In this document: positions 8,462-19,417 of the stretch, piece after piece
Layout: the number at the start of each line of letters is the position of its first letter
Numbering within the stretch: position 1 is the stretch's first letter
Source of the DNA: Candidatus Gastranaerophilales bacterium
GTDB taxonomy: Bacteria > Cyanobacteriota > Vampirovibrionia > Gastranaerophilales > Gastranaerophilaceae
Length of the DNA stretch: 64,000 bases
Direction: 5' to 3'
NCBI GenBank assembly: GCA_944323735.1
Contig: CALUTO010000004.1
Location: 46,125-110,124 of the forward strand
Notes under the pieces: generated by a model
Database searches by the model: none
What the model saw: only the letters and a program-made list of their open reading frames with translations
Told to the model about the DNA's origin: nothing
Program-made: the position numbers and the translations under genes

Positions 8462-10030
8462 TTAAGAATTTTCACGGAAAGTATTAATGTCAATGACCTT
8501 GTTTACTTCTTGCGGAAGATAATACGGACATGCATTCCACAGTATTGTGTCCATGGGTTCTTCTGACATTTTTTGCACAACAAGCCTGTTGCAAAAACCT
8601 TTTACCATATTTGTCGAACCGTCCAGATTTAGATTAAAGTAACCGCAGGATTGACAAATTTTGAGCCTGAAGCCATGTTCATTCAGCTTATCCGATATAT
8701 CTTTTATTGCATCCAGCATTCTAATATGAGATGCGGATGAATATTTTTTCTTTTTAAATCTGAACACAGCTTTGACCAGTCCGTTTTCTGAGACAAGATC
8801 AAGTTTGCACTGCAGATTATTTCTGCCGTCAGTAACCTGAACAGGAACTGTGGACATTTCAAACGAGGACTTTTTCTGTTGTTTTTTTAGAACTTTATTC
8901 GTCACAGCACGCATAAGAGGAATGTTTATAAAAAGTATAAACAAAGAATAAAAAGGATAAAGCATAGTATATGCAGCCGATTTTCTGTTAAATTTTGCAG
9001 TAAAGAACGATGCCAGAAAGACCGCTGCCATAATCACACCGCACGCAATTACCACTGAAAAATCAATAATAAAGTAATAATTATATGTAAAAATAAACAG
9101 AATTGCGTATATTAAAAGCAAAAGCCAGAAATTAGGCGCAAGCATGTTCATAATAAATTCAAGAAATTTTAAATTTGATTTTGGCAGCAATTTCAGGCAG
9201 TGCCAGAAAAGACCGAGTTTGAAAGTAACAGAAGGCTTTTTGTCTTTGTAATTTGAAATTGAAGTAAAGGTTTTTACTGTCGGATAATATTTGGGAATAA
9301 AATTGTTGCGAACAAGAAGAGTTGTGTATTTTAAATCGCTGTTGTTGTCCTGAAAATCAACGCATTTGATTTTTTCCAGAACCTCCTGTTTTATAACAAA
9401 TATATCCGAATCAACAACTGTTGCCAGTCCGAGAAGGGAACGTGCGGTATTGAAAATTCTGCTCATATAATTATGATAAGAAGCCTGAATACAATTTTTG
9501 ATATTTTTTGTTTTTACAGCATATTCAGTAGAACCGACTATTATTTTTTCATCATACAAAGCTGCGTTAACAGACAGCAGAAAATTTTCATCAACATAAC
9601 GGTCAGCACTCAAAAACACAAAAGCATCAATATTCTGAAACGAAAGCAGCCTCTCGAGCAGCCACGAAACAGCCTCATCTTTCCCGACAGGAGCCTCATC
9701 GCCTACTCTCCAGATTTTTGCACCTCCGACAAATTCAAGAATATTTGACGAATTGTCAATACAGTTGTCAAGAATTATATGTGTCTGGTAGTTTTCCTTC
9801 GGATAATTTTGTTTGTTCAAAGACTCAAGAAGCGGAACAATTGTAGCTTCATCATTTCTTGCATAAATAACAAGAACAATATTATTAGGCAGCGACGACT
9901 GCTGGAATTTTTGTTTCATAACAAAACGTCTGGACTTGCTGCTCATAAAAACACAAAGCCCGTAATAAACCATAAACACTGCCATGTATACAAACAAAAA
10001 TAAGAGAATATTAATTAATAACTGTATCAT
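8462..10030 (-). CDS. GT2-family membrane glycosyltransferase with a C-terminal four-cysteine domain
   Basis: 522 residues. One N-terminal membrane helix (about 3-25) is followed by a GT-A domain with VIYARNDEATIVPLLESL, DNCIDNSS and FLSADRYVDENF. The last corresponds to the usual metal-binding DxD region but reads S-A-D. Two or three membrane helices come next (about 285-375), then a cytoplasmic domain with cysteines at about 459, 462, 480 and 501 (CxxC-x17-C-x20-C), which could bind zinc or an iron-sulfur cluster. The product glycan is unknown. AGAGG precedes the ATG. dprA follows at 11 nt. The cysteine tail is not a standard part of GT2 enzymes. Confidence 0.75.
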   Translation of the reverse strand: MIQLLINILLFLFVYMAVFMVYYGLCVFMSSKSRRFVMKQKFQQSSLPNNIVLVIYARNDEATIVPLLESLNKQNYPKENYQTHIILDNCIDNSSNILEFVGGAKIWRVGDEAPVGKDEAVSWLLERLLSFQNIDAFVFLSADRYVDENFLLSVNAALYDEKIIVGSTEYAVKTKNIKNCIQASYHNYMSRIFNTARSLLGLATVVDSDIFVIKQEVLEKIKCVDFQDNNSDLKYTTLLVRNNFIPKYYPTVKTFTSISNYKDKKPSVTFKLGLFWHCLKLLPKSNLKFLEFIMNMLAPNFWLLLLIYAILFIFTYNYYFIIDFSVVIACGVIMAAVFLASFFTAKFNRKSAAYTMLYPFYSLFILFINIPLMRAVTNKVLKKQQKKSSFEMSTVPVQVTDGRNNLQCKLDLVSENGLVKAVFRFKKKKYSSASHIRMLDAIKDISDKLNEHGFRLKICQSCGYFNLNLDGSTNMVKGFCNRLVVQKMSEEPMDTILWNACPYYLPQEVNKVIDINTFRENS

Positions 10031-10131
10031 TTATCTGCCTCTGATTACAAAATGGGGTATATCTGAATTTTAAAAAAAACATAATAAAAAATCCAGTCTG
10101 TCGAAAAAAGTCATATTTTTAGAGTAAAATA

Positions 10132-11550
10132 TTATATAAATTTTTCGGGTTTTTCCGGAATTTCCTGACCGGAACTACGTGAAATACCGGCTACTTTAAC
10201 CTTCTCTGTCATGATAAATTTAATATTTTCATCATTTATCATCTCACCCGGCAAAATAAGAGGTATCCCCGGCGGATAAGGCAGGATTACTTCGCTGCAG
10301 ATTCTACCGGCCGCTTTTTCTGTATCAATATACTCGGAGGGATGAAAATATGCCTCTCTTGGTGTATAAATCATGGAAGGAAGTGCTATTGCAGTTTTTT
10401 CACACAAGAAATCAGCATCAATATCCATTGCTGACATTTCACGCAGTGCCTGAAGAAGTGCCTCAAATTTTTTCTTTGAAGTTCCAATACCAGTTAAAAA
10501 GAGCAGCGAATTATCGTTAGAAAACTCTTCCTCAATTTTAAAATCCTCATTTAAAATTTTAGCCACAGCGAGCGCAGGAATACCCGCGACACGGAGCAGT
10601 ATTTTAGATTTGTCGCAAAATCCCGAATACACTTCAACATTCTCAAGCACAGAAACTTTAGTAATAAAATCCTCTACCATATCATACAGTTTACGGATTT
10701 CCGCTTTACCATTCCGGGAAAAAAGAAATTCAACCGTAGCTTCTACAGCCGCCATTAAAGGATAAGAAGGAGACGTTGTTGTGATAAGGTTTAATGCATC
10801 CTGAATATCCTGAGGATTAACCTTTGAACTTTTCGCAATATGAAGAAGTGCGCAGGGATTGGGAGCTCCGGCTGTTTTATGCAGTGAATGAACCGATATG
10901 TCGGCACCGGAGACGATAGCAGGCGCATATCCGGTATAGTCTCTTGAAAAATTGCACAAAGCACCATGCGCCTCATCTACAATAAGTATTGCACCGTATT
11001 TTTTTGTTATCTCCGATATCTGGGGAATACTGGAGAATATTCCCTCATAGGTCGGACTGGTAATAATAACAGCCTTTATAAGCGGATTGGACTTAAGATG
11101 ACGCTCTATGATTTCAGGCGAAACAGATTTAAAAATATCCCATTTTTCATCTTTCTCCGGCAAAAACCAAACAGGACGGGCACCCGTCAGAACCAGTCCG
11201 TTATAAACCGAAACATGGCAGTTTCTTGCTATCAAAACTTCATCATTCTGCTGCAGCACAGCAAGCATAGCTGCAACGATTCCCGAAGTCGATCCGTTTG
11301 TTAATATAAATGAACTTTTGGAAGTGTAAATTTTTGAGATATTTTGCTGTAATTCTTTTAATACACCGTCCGGCGCACGCAAATTGTCAAAGCCTTCTGT
11401 TTCTGAATAATCACATTCATAAAACTTTCTGCCGAGAATTTTTTCAGCATCGGGACACACAAAATCACCCTGTGAATGACTGGGTGTGGTAAAGTTAAAA
11501 CACTTTTTGTTAAATTTTTTATTGTAATTAATTTTTCTGATTAAACTCAT
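10132..11550 (-). CDS. PLP-dependent Orn/Lys/Arg decarboxylase-family protein
   Basis: About 472 residues, as in the short Bacillus SpeA/YaaO-type branch of fold-type I basic amino acid decarboxylases. The PLP lysine lies in VHSLHKTAGA, preceded by the aspartate in LIVDEAHGALC. HSQGD near the N-terminus and the small C-terminal domain also fit. It would make a polyamine precursor (agmatine or cadaverine); the substrate cannot be read from sequence. I chose the ATG at 11550 because an upstream in-frame TTG adds 24 residues without support and would overlap ligA. No Shine-Dalgarno is visible. A TATTTT box lies 13 nt upstream, so the leader may be only a few nucleotides. The gene is divergent from ligA, with the two starts about 50 nt apart. 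Confidence 0.85.
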   Translation of the reverse strand: MSLIRKINYNKKFNKKCFNFTTPSHSQGDFVCPDAEKILGRKFYECDYSETEGFDNLRAPDGVLKELQQNISKIYTSKSSFILTNGSTSGIVAAMLAVLQQNDEVLIARNCHVSVYNGLVLTGARPVWFLPEKDEKWDIFKSVSPEIIERHLKSNPLIKAVIITSPTYEGIFSSIPQISEITKKYGAILIVDEAHGALCNFSRDYTGYAPAIVSGADISVHSLHKTAGAPNPCALLHIAKSSKVNPQDIQDALNLITTTSPSYPLMAAVEATVEFLFSRNGKAEIRKLYDMVEDFITKVSVLENVEVYSGFCDKSKILLRVAGIPALAVAKILNEDFKIEEEFSNDNSLLFLTGIGTSKKKFEALLQALREMSAMDIDADFLCEKTAIALPSMIYTPREAYFHPSEYIDTEKAAGRICSEVILPYPPGIPLILPGEMINDENIKFIMTEKVKVAGISRSSGQEIPEKPEKFI

Positions 11551-11580
11551 ATTTTTTTGTTGTAAAATATTTTTGATTAG

Positions 11581-13598
<2,018 letters not shown>

Positions 13599-13599
<1 letters not shown>

Positions 13600-14021
13600 T
13601 GAACAAACGTTTTAATATAATACAGCTTTCAGGACTAAAGGGAATATTTTTTATCGTATTTTTAATCGGCTGCGCAATTGCCGGTTTTCTGGTATTCCCG
13701 GGATGGGTCTGCATGCTTGTCTGGAACTATGCAATGTCCCATTTCCTCGATATGCCGTCTATGACTATATTGCACGGAATAATTCTCTGGTGTATAATTG
13801 CACTTATTACTTTCCAGCTGAACAAAAAAGATTTCGGAATTTCTTTTAAAAGCGTCTCCGGAGACGAAGAAAGAATAAATAATATAATTGAAGAACGCAA
13901 AAAAGAAGAAAGACTCAGACGTGCTGCAATTTCTGAACTCCGGAGTATCGACGAAATCACAAAAATCTACGAAAAAAATAACCAAAAAGAAGATGATATG
14001 AAAAACAGGAGCTCAAAATGA
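13599..14021 (+). CDS. Small two-helix membrane protein with coiled-coil tail
   Basis: 140 residues. Hydrophobic helices at about 16-38 and 52-73 predict two membrane passes. A strongly charged helical tail follows (about 88-140, rich in E, K and R), probably cytoplasmic and coiled-coil. I do not recognise the family. The ATG overlaps the ligA stop by one base, and its own end overlaps the next gene by four bases, so ligA, this gene and the SIMPL-domain gene form one translationally coupled operon. Confidence 0.7.
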
Positions 14022-14719
14022 AAAAAATTATTCTGTTGTTAACTCTGGCCTTATTATCAATGCCTGTACTTAAATCAGAAGCGATTACAGTAACAGAGAA
14101 AGATCACGGATTTATATCAGTAACAGTCTCCGCAGCAAAAGAAATTGAGCCGGACACGGCATCAGTATCCTTTTCCGTAGAAACAACAGCTCCTACCGCA
14201 CAGGCCGCAGTAAATGAAAATAACACAAAAACAGAAAAGCTTATTTCAGCCCTGAAACCTCTCATTTCGCTAGACAAAAGTGATACAATCTCGACAGCCA
14301 GCATAGAAGTAAAACCTGTTTATACAACCGATAAAAAAGGCAACAAAACATTCAAGCATTACAAAATGGAAAACACAATTATTGTTAAAATAAAAGACAT
14401 CAGCAAAGTTTCCAAACTCATCGACTGCGCTGTTGAAAATCACGCAACCAGAGTTGAGGACATCAAATATTACATAGAAAATGATGACCTTTACTCGGCA
14501 GCACTGATAAAAGAAGCAGCACAAAAAGCAGAATCAAATGCTGACATGACAGCAAAATCGCTTGACAAAAAGCTTTGCGGGGTAAAAAGGATTTTTGTTA
14601 ACTGCGTGCAAAACAGAGCTTCTGCCGCATACGGTGCAAATCTCGTAAAAAGCACACCGGTGCAACCTCAAAAAGTCAACATGGAAGTTTATGTTAACGC
14701 TGATTTTTACGTTAAATAA
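14018..14719 (+). CDS. Exported SIMPL-domain (DUF541) protein
   Basis: 233 residues with a Sec signal peptide (hydrophobic 4-17, cleavage near KSEA). The mature part matches the SIMPL/DUF541 pattern: VTVSAAKEIEPDTASVSFSV at the start, a central VKPVYTTDKKGNKTFKHYK segment, and the late helix SALIKEAAQKAESNADMTAK. Family members are periplasmic or outer-membrane associated and have been linked to stress protection, with no agreed biochemical activity. It is the last gene of the ligA operon and starts by a 4-base ATGA overlap. A hairpin follows at 14733. Confidence 0.85.
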   Translation: MKKIILLLTLALLSMPVLKSEAITVTEKDHGFISVTVSAAKEIEPDTASVSFSVETTAPTAQAAVNENNTKTEKLISALKPLISLDKSDTISTASIEVKPVYTTDKKGNKTFKHYKMENTIIVKIKDISKVSKLIDCAVENHATRVEDIKYYIENDDLYSAALIKEAAQKAESNADMTAKSLDKKLCGVKRIFVNCVQNRASAAYGANLVKSTPVQPQKVNMEVYVNADFYVK

Positions 14720-14732
14720 TATTTAACACAAA

Positions 14733-14762
14733 AGCCGTGCCTGTTAAAAGAACAGCACGGCT
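14733..14762. terminator. Hairpin between the ligA operon and hisC
   Basis: AGCCGTG pairs with CACGGCT, extended by CTGTT/AACAG with one bulge. There is no U tract on the plus strand and only a weak one on the minus strand, so terminator strength is uncertain. The hisC start lies 18 nt further on. Confidence 0.5.
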
Positions 14763-14780
14763 GATAAAATACGCAAAAAT

Positions 14781-16466
14781 ATGATTGAACCGAAAAGAAC
14801 ACTTAAAAATTTAAAAATTTATGAAACCGACCTGTATCCTGAAGAATGGACAATGAAACTGGACTCGAATGAGAATTACATCGGTCCTTCAAAAAAAGTC
14901 TTTGAAGCACTGAAAAATCTTTCCGCTGATGACATTTCGCACTATCCATATTACGGAGAAATCATTGAGCAGCTCTCAAAAAAATATACACTCAGCAATA
15001 AGTCGATAGTTCTGACCAACGGTGCAGACGAAGCTATATCTGCTGTAATAGGGACATACGCAGAGCCTTTTGACTCAATTGTCACTGTTACACCTTCATT
15101 TTCAATGCCGGGGATATACGCACAGCAGCACGGCTGCGAATACATTGAAATTGAATATGAGAAAAAATACGTTTTCCCTTTTGAAAAGCTTGTAAAATCA
15201 ATACAAAACAATACAAAAATTATCTATCTTACAACCCCGAACAATCCTACCGGAAATATCATTCCGGTTGAACAAATAAAATATATACTCGAACATTTCA
15301 AAGATAAACTTGTTGCAGTTGATGAAACCTACGGCACATTTGCTGAATACTCCTGCATACCGCTTACAAAAGATTACAACAATCTTATAGTTATAAAATC
15401 AATGTCAAAAGACTACGGACTCGCAGGACTGAGACTTGGTTTTCTTGTGTCAGCCCCCGAAAATATAGCTAATGTAAAAAAGATACTCAGCCCCTACAAC
15501 GTAAATCAGGCTGCAGTAAAAGCAGCAGCTGCTGCACTTTCTGACAACAAGCATTTGGATTACATAAAATCCGAAATCAACAAATCAAAAGAATTCTTAA
15601 CAAAAGAACTGAAAAAAATCGGGGCAGTTGTATATGAATCACACGCAAATTTTATTCTTGCAGAATTTGGTGAAAAAACAGACTACGTATACTCAACATT
15701 GCTCAAAAACAGAATAATCGTAAAAAAAATGGACAGTTTAAAAGCCCTCAGAATCACACTTCCTACACTCGAAGCCGCAAAAAAAATCACACATCTGATT
15801 GTTGCGAAGGACATAATTGTTTTTGACATGGACGGAGTGCTTGTTGACGTTGAAAATTCGTACAGACTTGCAATTGCAGAGACATATAAATTCTTCACAA
15901 AACACAGCATATCTCCGGCAGACATACAGAATGCAAAAAATGAAGGCGGACTGAACAATGACTGGGATTTAACATACCATTTGCTAAAAGCGGCAGGCAC
16001 ATGGGTACCTTATGACGATATTGTCGAAAAATTCCAGCAGATGTACTGGAATAACGGAAATGGCTGTATCAACAATGAAACACTCCTTGTTGATCCAATG
16101 CTTTTGAAAATGCTTTCAGAACGATATATTCTTGCGGTTTTTACCGGCCGCCCCAGAGCAGAAGCGGAGTTTACACTGAATAAATTCGATATAATGAAAT
16201 ATTTTTCAAAAGTGATAACAATGAACGACCTCCCGCAAAAACGTCAGAAGCCGGATACACTCGGACTTGAAATGATTAAAAACTCTGTTTATGCAGGAAA
16301 AATGATGTATGCAGGAGACACAATAGACGACATGAAATGCGCAAAGGATTTCAGGATAACGGGCTTCGGGGTCGCAAAAACAAAAGAACAGGCAGAGCTG
16401 CTGCTGAAAAACGGCGCAAAATATGTTATAAATAGTATAAATCAGCTTGGAGAATTTATCAGATGA
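14781..16466 (+). CDS. hisC: Fusion of histidinol-phosphate aminotransferase and a HAD phosphatase
   Basis: 561 residues in two parts. Residues 1 to about 340 are a fold-type I aminotransferase of the HisC type: LDSNENYIGPS near the N-terminus, TPNNPTG (152-158), VDETYG, and the PLP lysine K210 in SMSKDYGLAGLR. Residues about 343-561 are a complete HAD phosphatase with FDMDGVL (nucleophile Asp349, Asp351), a threonine motif in FTGRP, a lysine motif at QKPDTLGLEM and AGDTIDD. HisC makes histidinol phosphate, and the next step needs a phosphatase, so the fusion plausibly carries out two consecutive steps of histidine synthesis. The downstream hisB overlaps by 4 bases, which supports this. No RBS precedes the ATG; TAAAAT at 14765-14770 suggests a very short leader. 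Confidence 0.9.
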   Translation: MIEPKRTLKNLKIYETDLYPEEWTMKLDSNENYIGPSKKVFEALKNLSADDISHYPYYGEIIEQLSKKYTLSNKSIVLTNGADEAISAVIGTYAEPFDSIVTVTPSFSMPGIYAQQHGCEYIEIEYEKKYVFPFEKLVKSIQNNTKIIYLTTPNNPTGNIIPVEQIKYILEHFKDKLVAVDETYGTFAEYSCIPLTKDYNNLIVIKSMSKDYGLAGLRLGFLVSAPENIANVKKILSPYNVNQAAVKAAAAALSDNKHLDYIKSEINKSKEFLTKELKKIGAVVYESHANFILAEFGEKTDYVYSTLLKNRIIVKKMDSLKALRITLPTLEAAKKITHLIVAKDIIVFDMDGVLVDVENSYRLAIAETYKFFTKHSISPADIQNAKNEGGLNNDWDLTYHLLKAAGTWVPYDDIVEKFQQMYWNNGNGCINNETLLVDPMLLKMLSERYILAVFTGRPRAEAEFTLNKFDIMKYFSKVITMNDLPQKRQKPDTLGLEMIKNSVYAGKMMYAGDTIDDMKCAKDFRITGFGVAKTKEQAELLLKNGAKYVINSINQLGEFIR

Positions 16467-17041
16467 AGAACAGTGAAATCAAAAGAAATACAAAAGAAAC
16501 AGAAATAGAAGTAAAATTATGCCCCGCTGAAAGCCCTGAATACGAAATAAATTGCGACTGCAAATTTTTTAAACACATGCTTGAACAATTTGCATATCAC
16601 TCCGGCTTTAGCTTAAAGTTAAAGGCAAAATCTCTTGACGGTGATTTACATCATCTGGTTGAAGATACAGCAATTGCACTTGGCAAAGCTTTTTCAGAAG
16701 CACTTTCAGACAAAACGGGCATTACCCGCTACGGACAGTGCATATTGCCGATGGACGATGCGCTTGTACTCTGTGCAGTGGATATATCCGGCAGGGCATG
16801 GTCAGTGACAGAGCTTGATTTAAAAGATGCAAGAGTTTCTGATTTTGAAACAATACTCATACCGCATTTTTTCACCAGCTTTGCGCAAAACGCAGGCATA
16901 ACACTGCATATTAAACAGCTTTCAGGAAAAGATACACATCATATTATTGAAGCAGCTTTTAAAGCCTTTGCAAGAGCCGTAAAACAGGCTGTTGCAAAGA
17001 CAGAATCACAGACTGTTCCTTCTACTAAAGGCTGCTTATAA
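16463..17041 (+). CDS. hisB: Imidazoleglycerol-phosphate dehydratase
   Basis: 192 residues, single-domain IGPD without the phosphatase part found in enterobacterial HisB. Both metal-binding motifs are present: HHLVEDTAIALG in the first half and HHIIEAAFKAFARA in the second; FFKHMLEQFAYHSGF matches the first-repeat helix. The enzyme converts imidazoleglycerol phosphate to imidazoleacetol phosphate, the substrate of HisC. The ATG overlaps the hisC-HAD stop by 4 bases, so three consecutive steps (dehydratase, aminotransferase, likely phosphatase) are coupled. The N-terminal 15 residues diverge somewhat from the family. No other his genes are nearby. Confidence 0.93.
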   Translation: MKNSEIKRNTKETEIEVKLCPAESPEYEINCDCKFFKHMLEQFAYHSGFSLKLKAKSLDGDLHHLVEDTAIALGKAFSEALSDKTGITRYGQCILPMDDALVLCAVDISGRAWSVTELDLKDARVSDFETILIPHFFTSFAQNAGITLHIKQLSGKDTHHIIEAAFKAFARAVKQAVAKTESQTVPSTKGCL

Positions 17042-17070
17042 AAACGACCGGAAATATTAAATTGCACAAC

Positions 17071-18192
17071 TTATAAATCATCACTTTTTTTACTGCGTTT
17101 TTTCTTCTTTTTGTTGGCAATATCCCGTTTTGCATTGTCAATAGACAGTTTTGCAACAGGTTTCCTTTCCATTCTGTCGCTAAAAACGAGCCAGTGTTTT
17201 CTTTTTACATTATCAACGGCAAAAGATATTTTTCCCGTAACTCTGTCACCGGGATTGATTTTTGAGAACATCAGCCCCGTATCGCCGAATACAGACGGAT
17301 AAAACACAGCATTCATATCATTCATCAGTGCAATATCAAAGCCCGTAAAATATTTGTCCGTAAGGTTTGTGATTACAAGCGATATTGTTATGGTATTTTC
17401 AACACCGAACGGGTCTTTTTCAATTGCAATATTAGTAATTTTTACATTCAGACCGTCGTATTTAATTTCCTCCTGTCTCAGTGCCTCTTCCGTAAACACC
17501 GGAAGCTGTACAGAACTGGAAACTTTTACTCTGATTTCATCCCCCGGAGAGATTAAAACATCTTTCCCTTTACGATACAATGCCATTCCCAGCCCTACGA
17601 CTCCGCCTACAGCAGCACCTCCGGCAAGCGTAGTGCCGTTACTGGATATTGCAGCGGGAAGCCCGAAAAGGTTCAAAGCAACAAGCCCGCCTACAACTCC
17701 GCCTGCTGCCGTATAACCTATGTTTTGTGCAACAACTTTTCCGGTTCCGAGAACAGGGTTCATCTTTGTGGACATTTTCCCCTCTATAGGAATCTCCCGT
17801 CCGTCAGGCGTCACCAGATAGTCAAAACTCACCTCTATCCAGCCGTCACGTCCAAGCCGCTTAGATGACTGAATTTCACGAACAGTACCGTGTGCAATAG
17901 TGCCCGCAGGGAGGATTACGCCCTTGTCACCTGTAACCTCGCTTGAAATTTCAGCGAAAAATTCATCACCCTCTTCTGTATAGCCGGAGCTTAACACCTG
18001 CGACACAGTCATTTTTATCACATCTTTTGAGTCTAATGAATCAACTTCACCGGTAAAAAGATTTTCATTTTCTTTATGCATTTTATCCGTATATTCAGCA
18101 TGTCCTTGAAACGTCTCCTCCGCAAACGCTGCGACTGAAAAATTCATAAAGCTGAATGCCAGAAGCAGGATATATACTAATATCTTTTTCAT
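17071..18192 (-). CDS. Exported protein with Gly-rich hydrophobic centre, unknown function
   Basis: 373 residues: signal peptide (cleavage near AFA), a beta-rich N-terminal domain with ILPAGTIAHGTVREIQ, a glycine/alanine hydrophobic stretch (about 160-205), a second beta domain, and a very basic C-terminus (KKKKKRSKK). The LPAGT...G-x-V strand pattern recalls small beta domains in envelope and secretion proteins such as VirB10/TrbI-like ones, but I do not claim homology. It stands alone and converges with hisB. No RBS is visible. TAAAAT (18206-18201 on the minus strand) lies 8 nt before the ATG, consistent with a leaderless or near-leaderless message. Confidence 0.65.
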   Translation of the reverse strand: MKKILVYILLLAFSFMNFSVAAFAEETFQGHAEYTDKMHKENENLFTGEVDSLDSKDVIKMTVSQVLSSGYTEEGDEFFAEISSEVTGDKGVILPAGTIAHGTVREIQSSKRLGRDGWIEVSFDYLVTPDGREIPIEGKMSTKMNPVLGTGKVVAQNIGYTAAGGVVGGLVALNLFGLPAAISSNGTTLAGGAAVGGVVGLGMALYRKGKDVLISPGDEIRVKVSSSVQLPVFTEEALRQEEIKYDGLNVKITNIAIEKDPFGVENTITISLVITNLTDKYFTGFDIALMNDMNAVFYPSVFGDTGLMFSKINPGDRVTGKISFAVDNVKRKHWLVFSDRMERKPVAKLSIDNAKRDIANKKKKKRSKKSDDL

Positions 18193-18478
18193 AGTAATAT
18201 ATTTTACATCATATTTTACTTATTTCAAACTTTTTAATAAGACTGTCAATATTGCACGTTTTCCTGAATCACTATGTATAAAAATGCACTAATATTTTAT
18301 ATTTATACAGAGCTTTAATGTTGTGAACATCAGCGATTATTGAATTCGTATACAATTCTGTGAAAAATAACACACAGTAATGATAATATTTAATTTACAA
18401 ATTTTTTTTACAATTTATTTTTTTTTACGGAATATGCAAAACTTGTGTGTTATAAAGTTATAAAGAGGGGAGTGTCGA

Positions 18479-19417
18479 ATGAAGAAAATCTTATTTATTC
18501 TTTTTCTGGCAATTGCACAATTTTCCTGCAGTGCAGCTGAAATCGGCATGGAACCGGTAAAGAAAAATTCGCTGAAACTCGACCCGAAAGTTGTTCATGA
18601 CGAAAAGTCACTTGCACTTGATGAAAAATCCGCAAAAGAAGGGTTAATAAATTTACAACAGCAGAAAGACCTCGAAGACATAGAAAATCTATGGCAGGCA
18701 ACGCTGGATAACAGCAGCCTTATAAAATTCGCCATGAAAAAACTCTCAGTGCCGGAAAGCCAGCGGCGTATTCACTCGTCTGTTATGGCAAAATCACTGT
18801 CAGCACTCGTGAACGGTGCATCCTTTATTCCCGGATTTATGGGTGCAAACTACATGCTTCAGTCTGCATCATACGCAACCGGACAGCTAGCAAATAACTA
18901 CATTAACAGACATAACAATCCAAAGGAAATGCCGCTTACCGATACGGAGCTCATTGAACTCGCAGGCATGATAGAATCGCTGCAGGATTCTATTATAAAT
19001 TCCTATTACAACTACAAAGCCGTGCTAAATCAAATAAAAGACACAAGGCAGCGGCTTGTTCTTTACAACAAAAACTATAACACAGCAATAAAAAACGGGG
19101 ATAAAATGGAGATTATTGTCTCTTCTGCAATGTACGACGACCTGCTCTTTGAAGAATCCATACTAATTGAACAGGCAAAAAAATACGAAATGGATTTGCA
19201 AAGACTGGCGGGCAAAAAAGCTGTTGAAAATCTGAATCTTTACCAGTACGCATTTAAAAACGAATTGTTTGCAATACCGGCACAAAATATAAAAACACCG
19301 CCGACAGGCGCACTACAGACCGCAGCAAACACGGAAAAGAAACAAAATATAAAACAGAAACCGGCACAGAAAACGCCCCTTCCGGCAAAACCGCCAACAG
19401 GAGGCAAACAGTCATGA
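18479..19417 (+). CDS. Exported helical protein, TolC-half-like paralogue 1
   Basis: 312 residues with a signal peptide (hydrophobic 4-17). It contains DLEDIENLWQATLDNSSLIK, a hydrophobic central segment (about 100-140), then long helices around SLQDSIINSYYNYKAVLNQI and a helix ending QRLAGKKAVENL. The spacing of these last helices resembles one helical half of TolC-family outer-membrane factors. The C-terminus is low-complexity and rich in Pro, Lys and Gln. The next gene is a paralogue and starts by a 4-base overlap. The RBS region is GAGGGGAGTG, close to the ATG. Function unknown; envelope location likely. Confidence 0.7.
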   Translation: MKKILFILFLAIAQFSCSAAEIGMEPVKKNSLKLDPKVVHDEKSLALDEKSAKEGLINLQQQKDLEDIENLWQATLDNSSLIKFAMKKLSVPESQRRIHSSVMAKSLSALVNGASFIPGFMGANYMLQSASYATGQLANNYINRHNNPKEMPLTDTELIELAGMIESLQDSIINSYYNYKAVLNQIKDTRQRLVLYNKNYNTAIKNGDKMEIIVSSAMYDDLLFEESILIEQAKKYEMDLQRLAGKKAVENLNLYQYAFKNELFAIPAQNIKTPPTGALQTAANTEKKQNIKQKPAQKTPLPAKPPTGGKQS

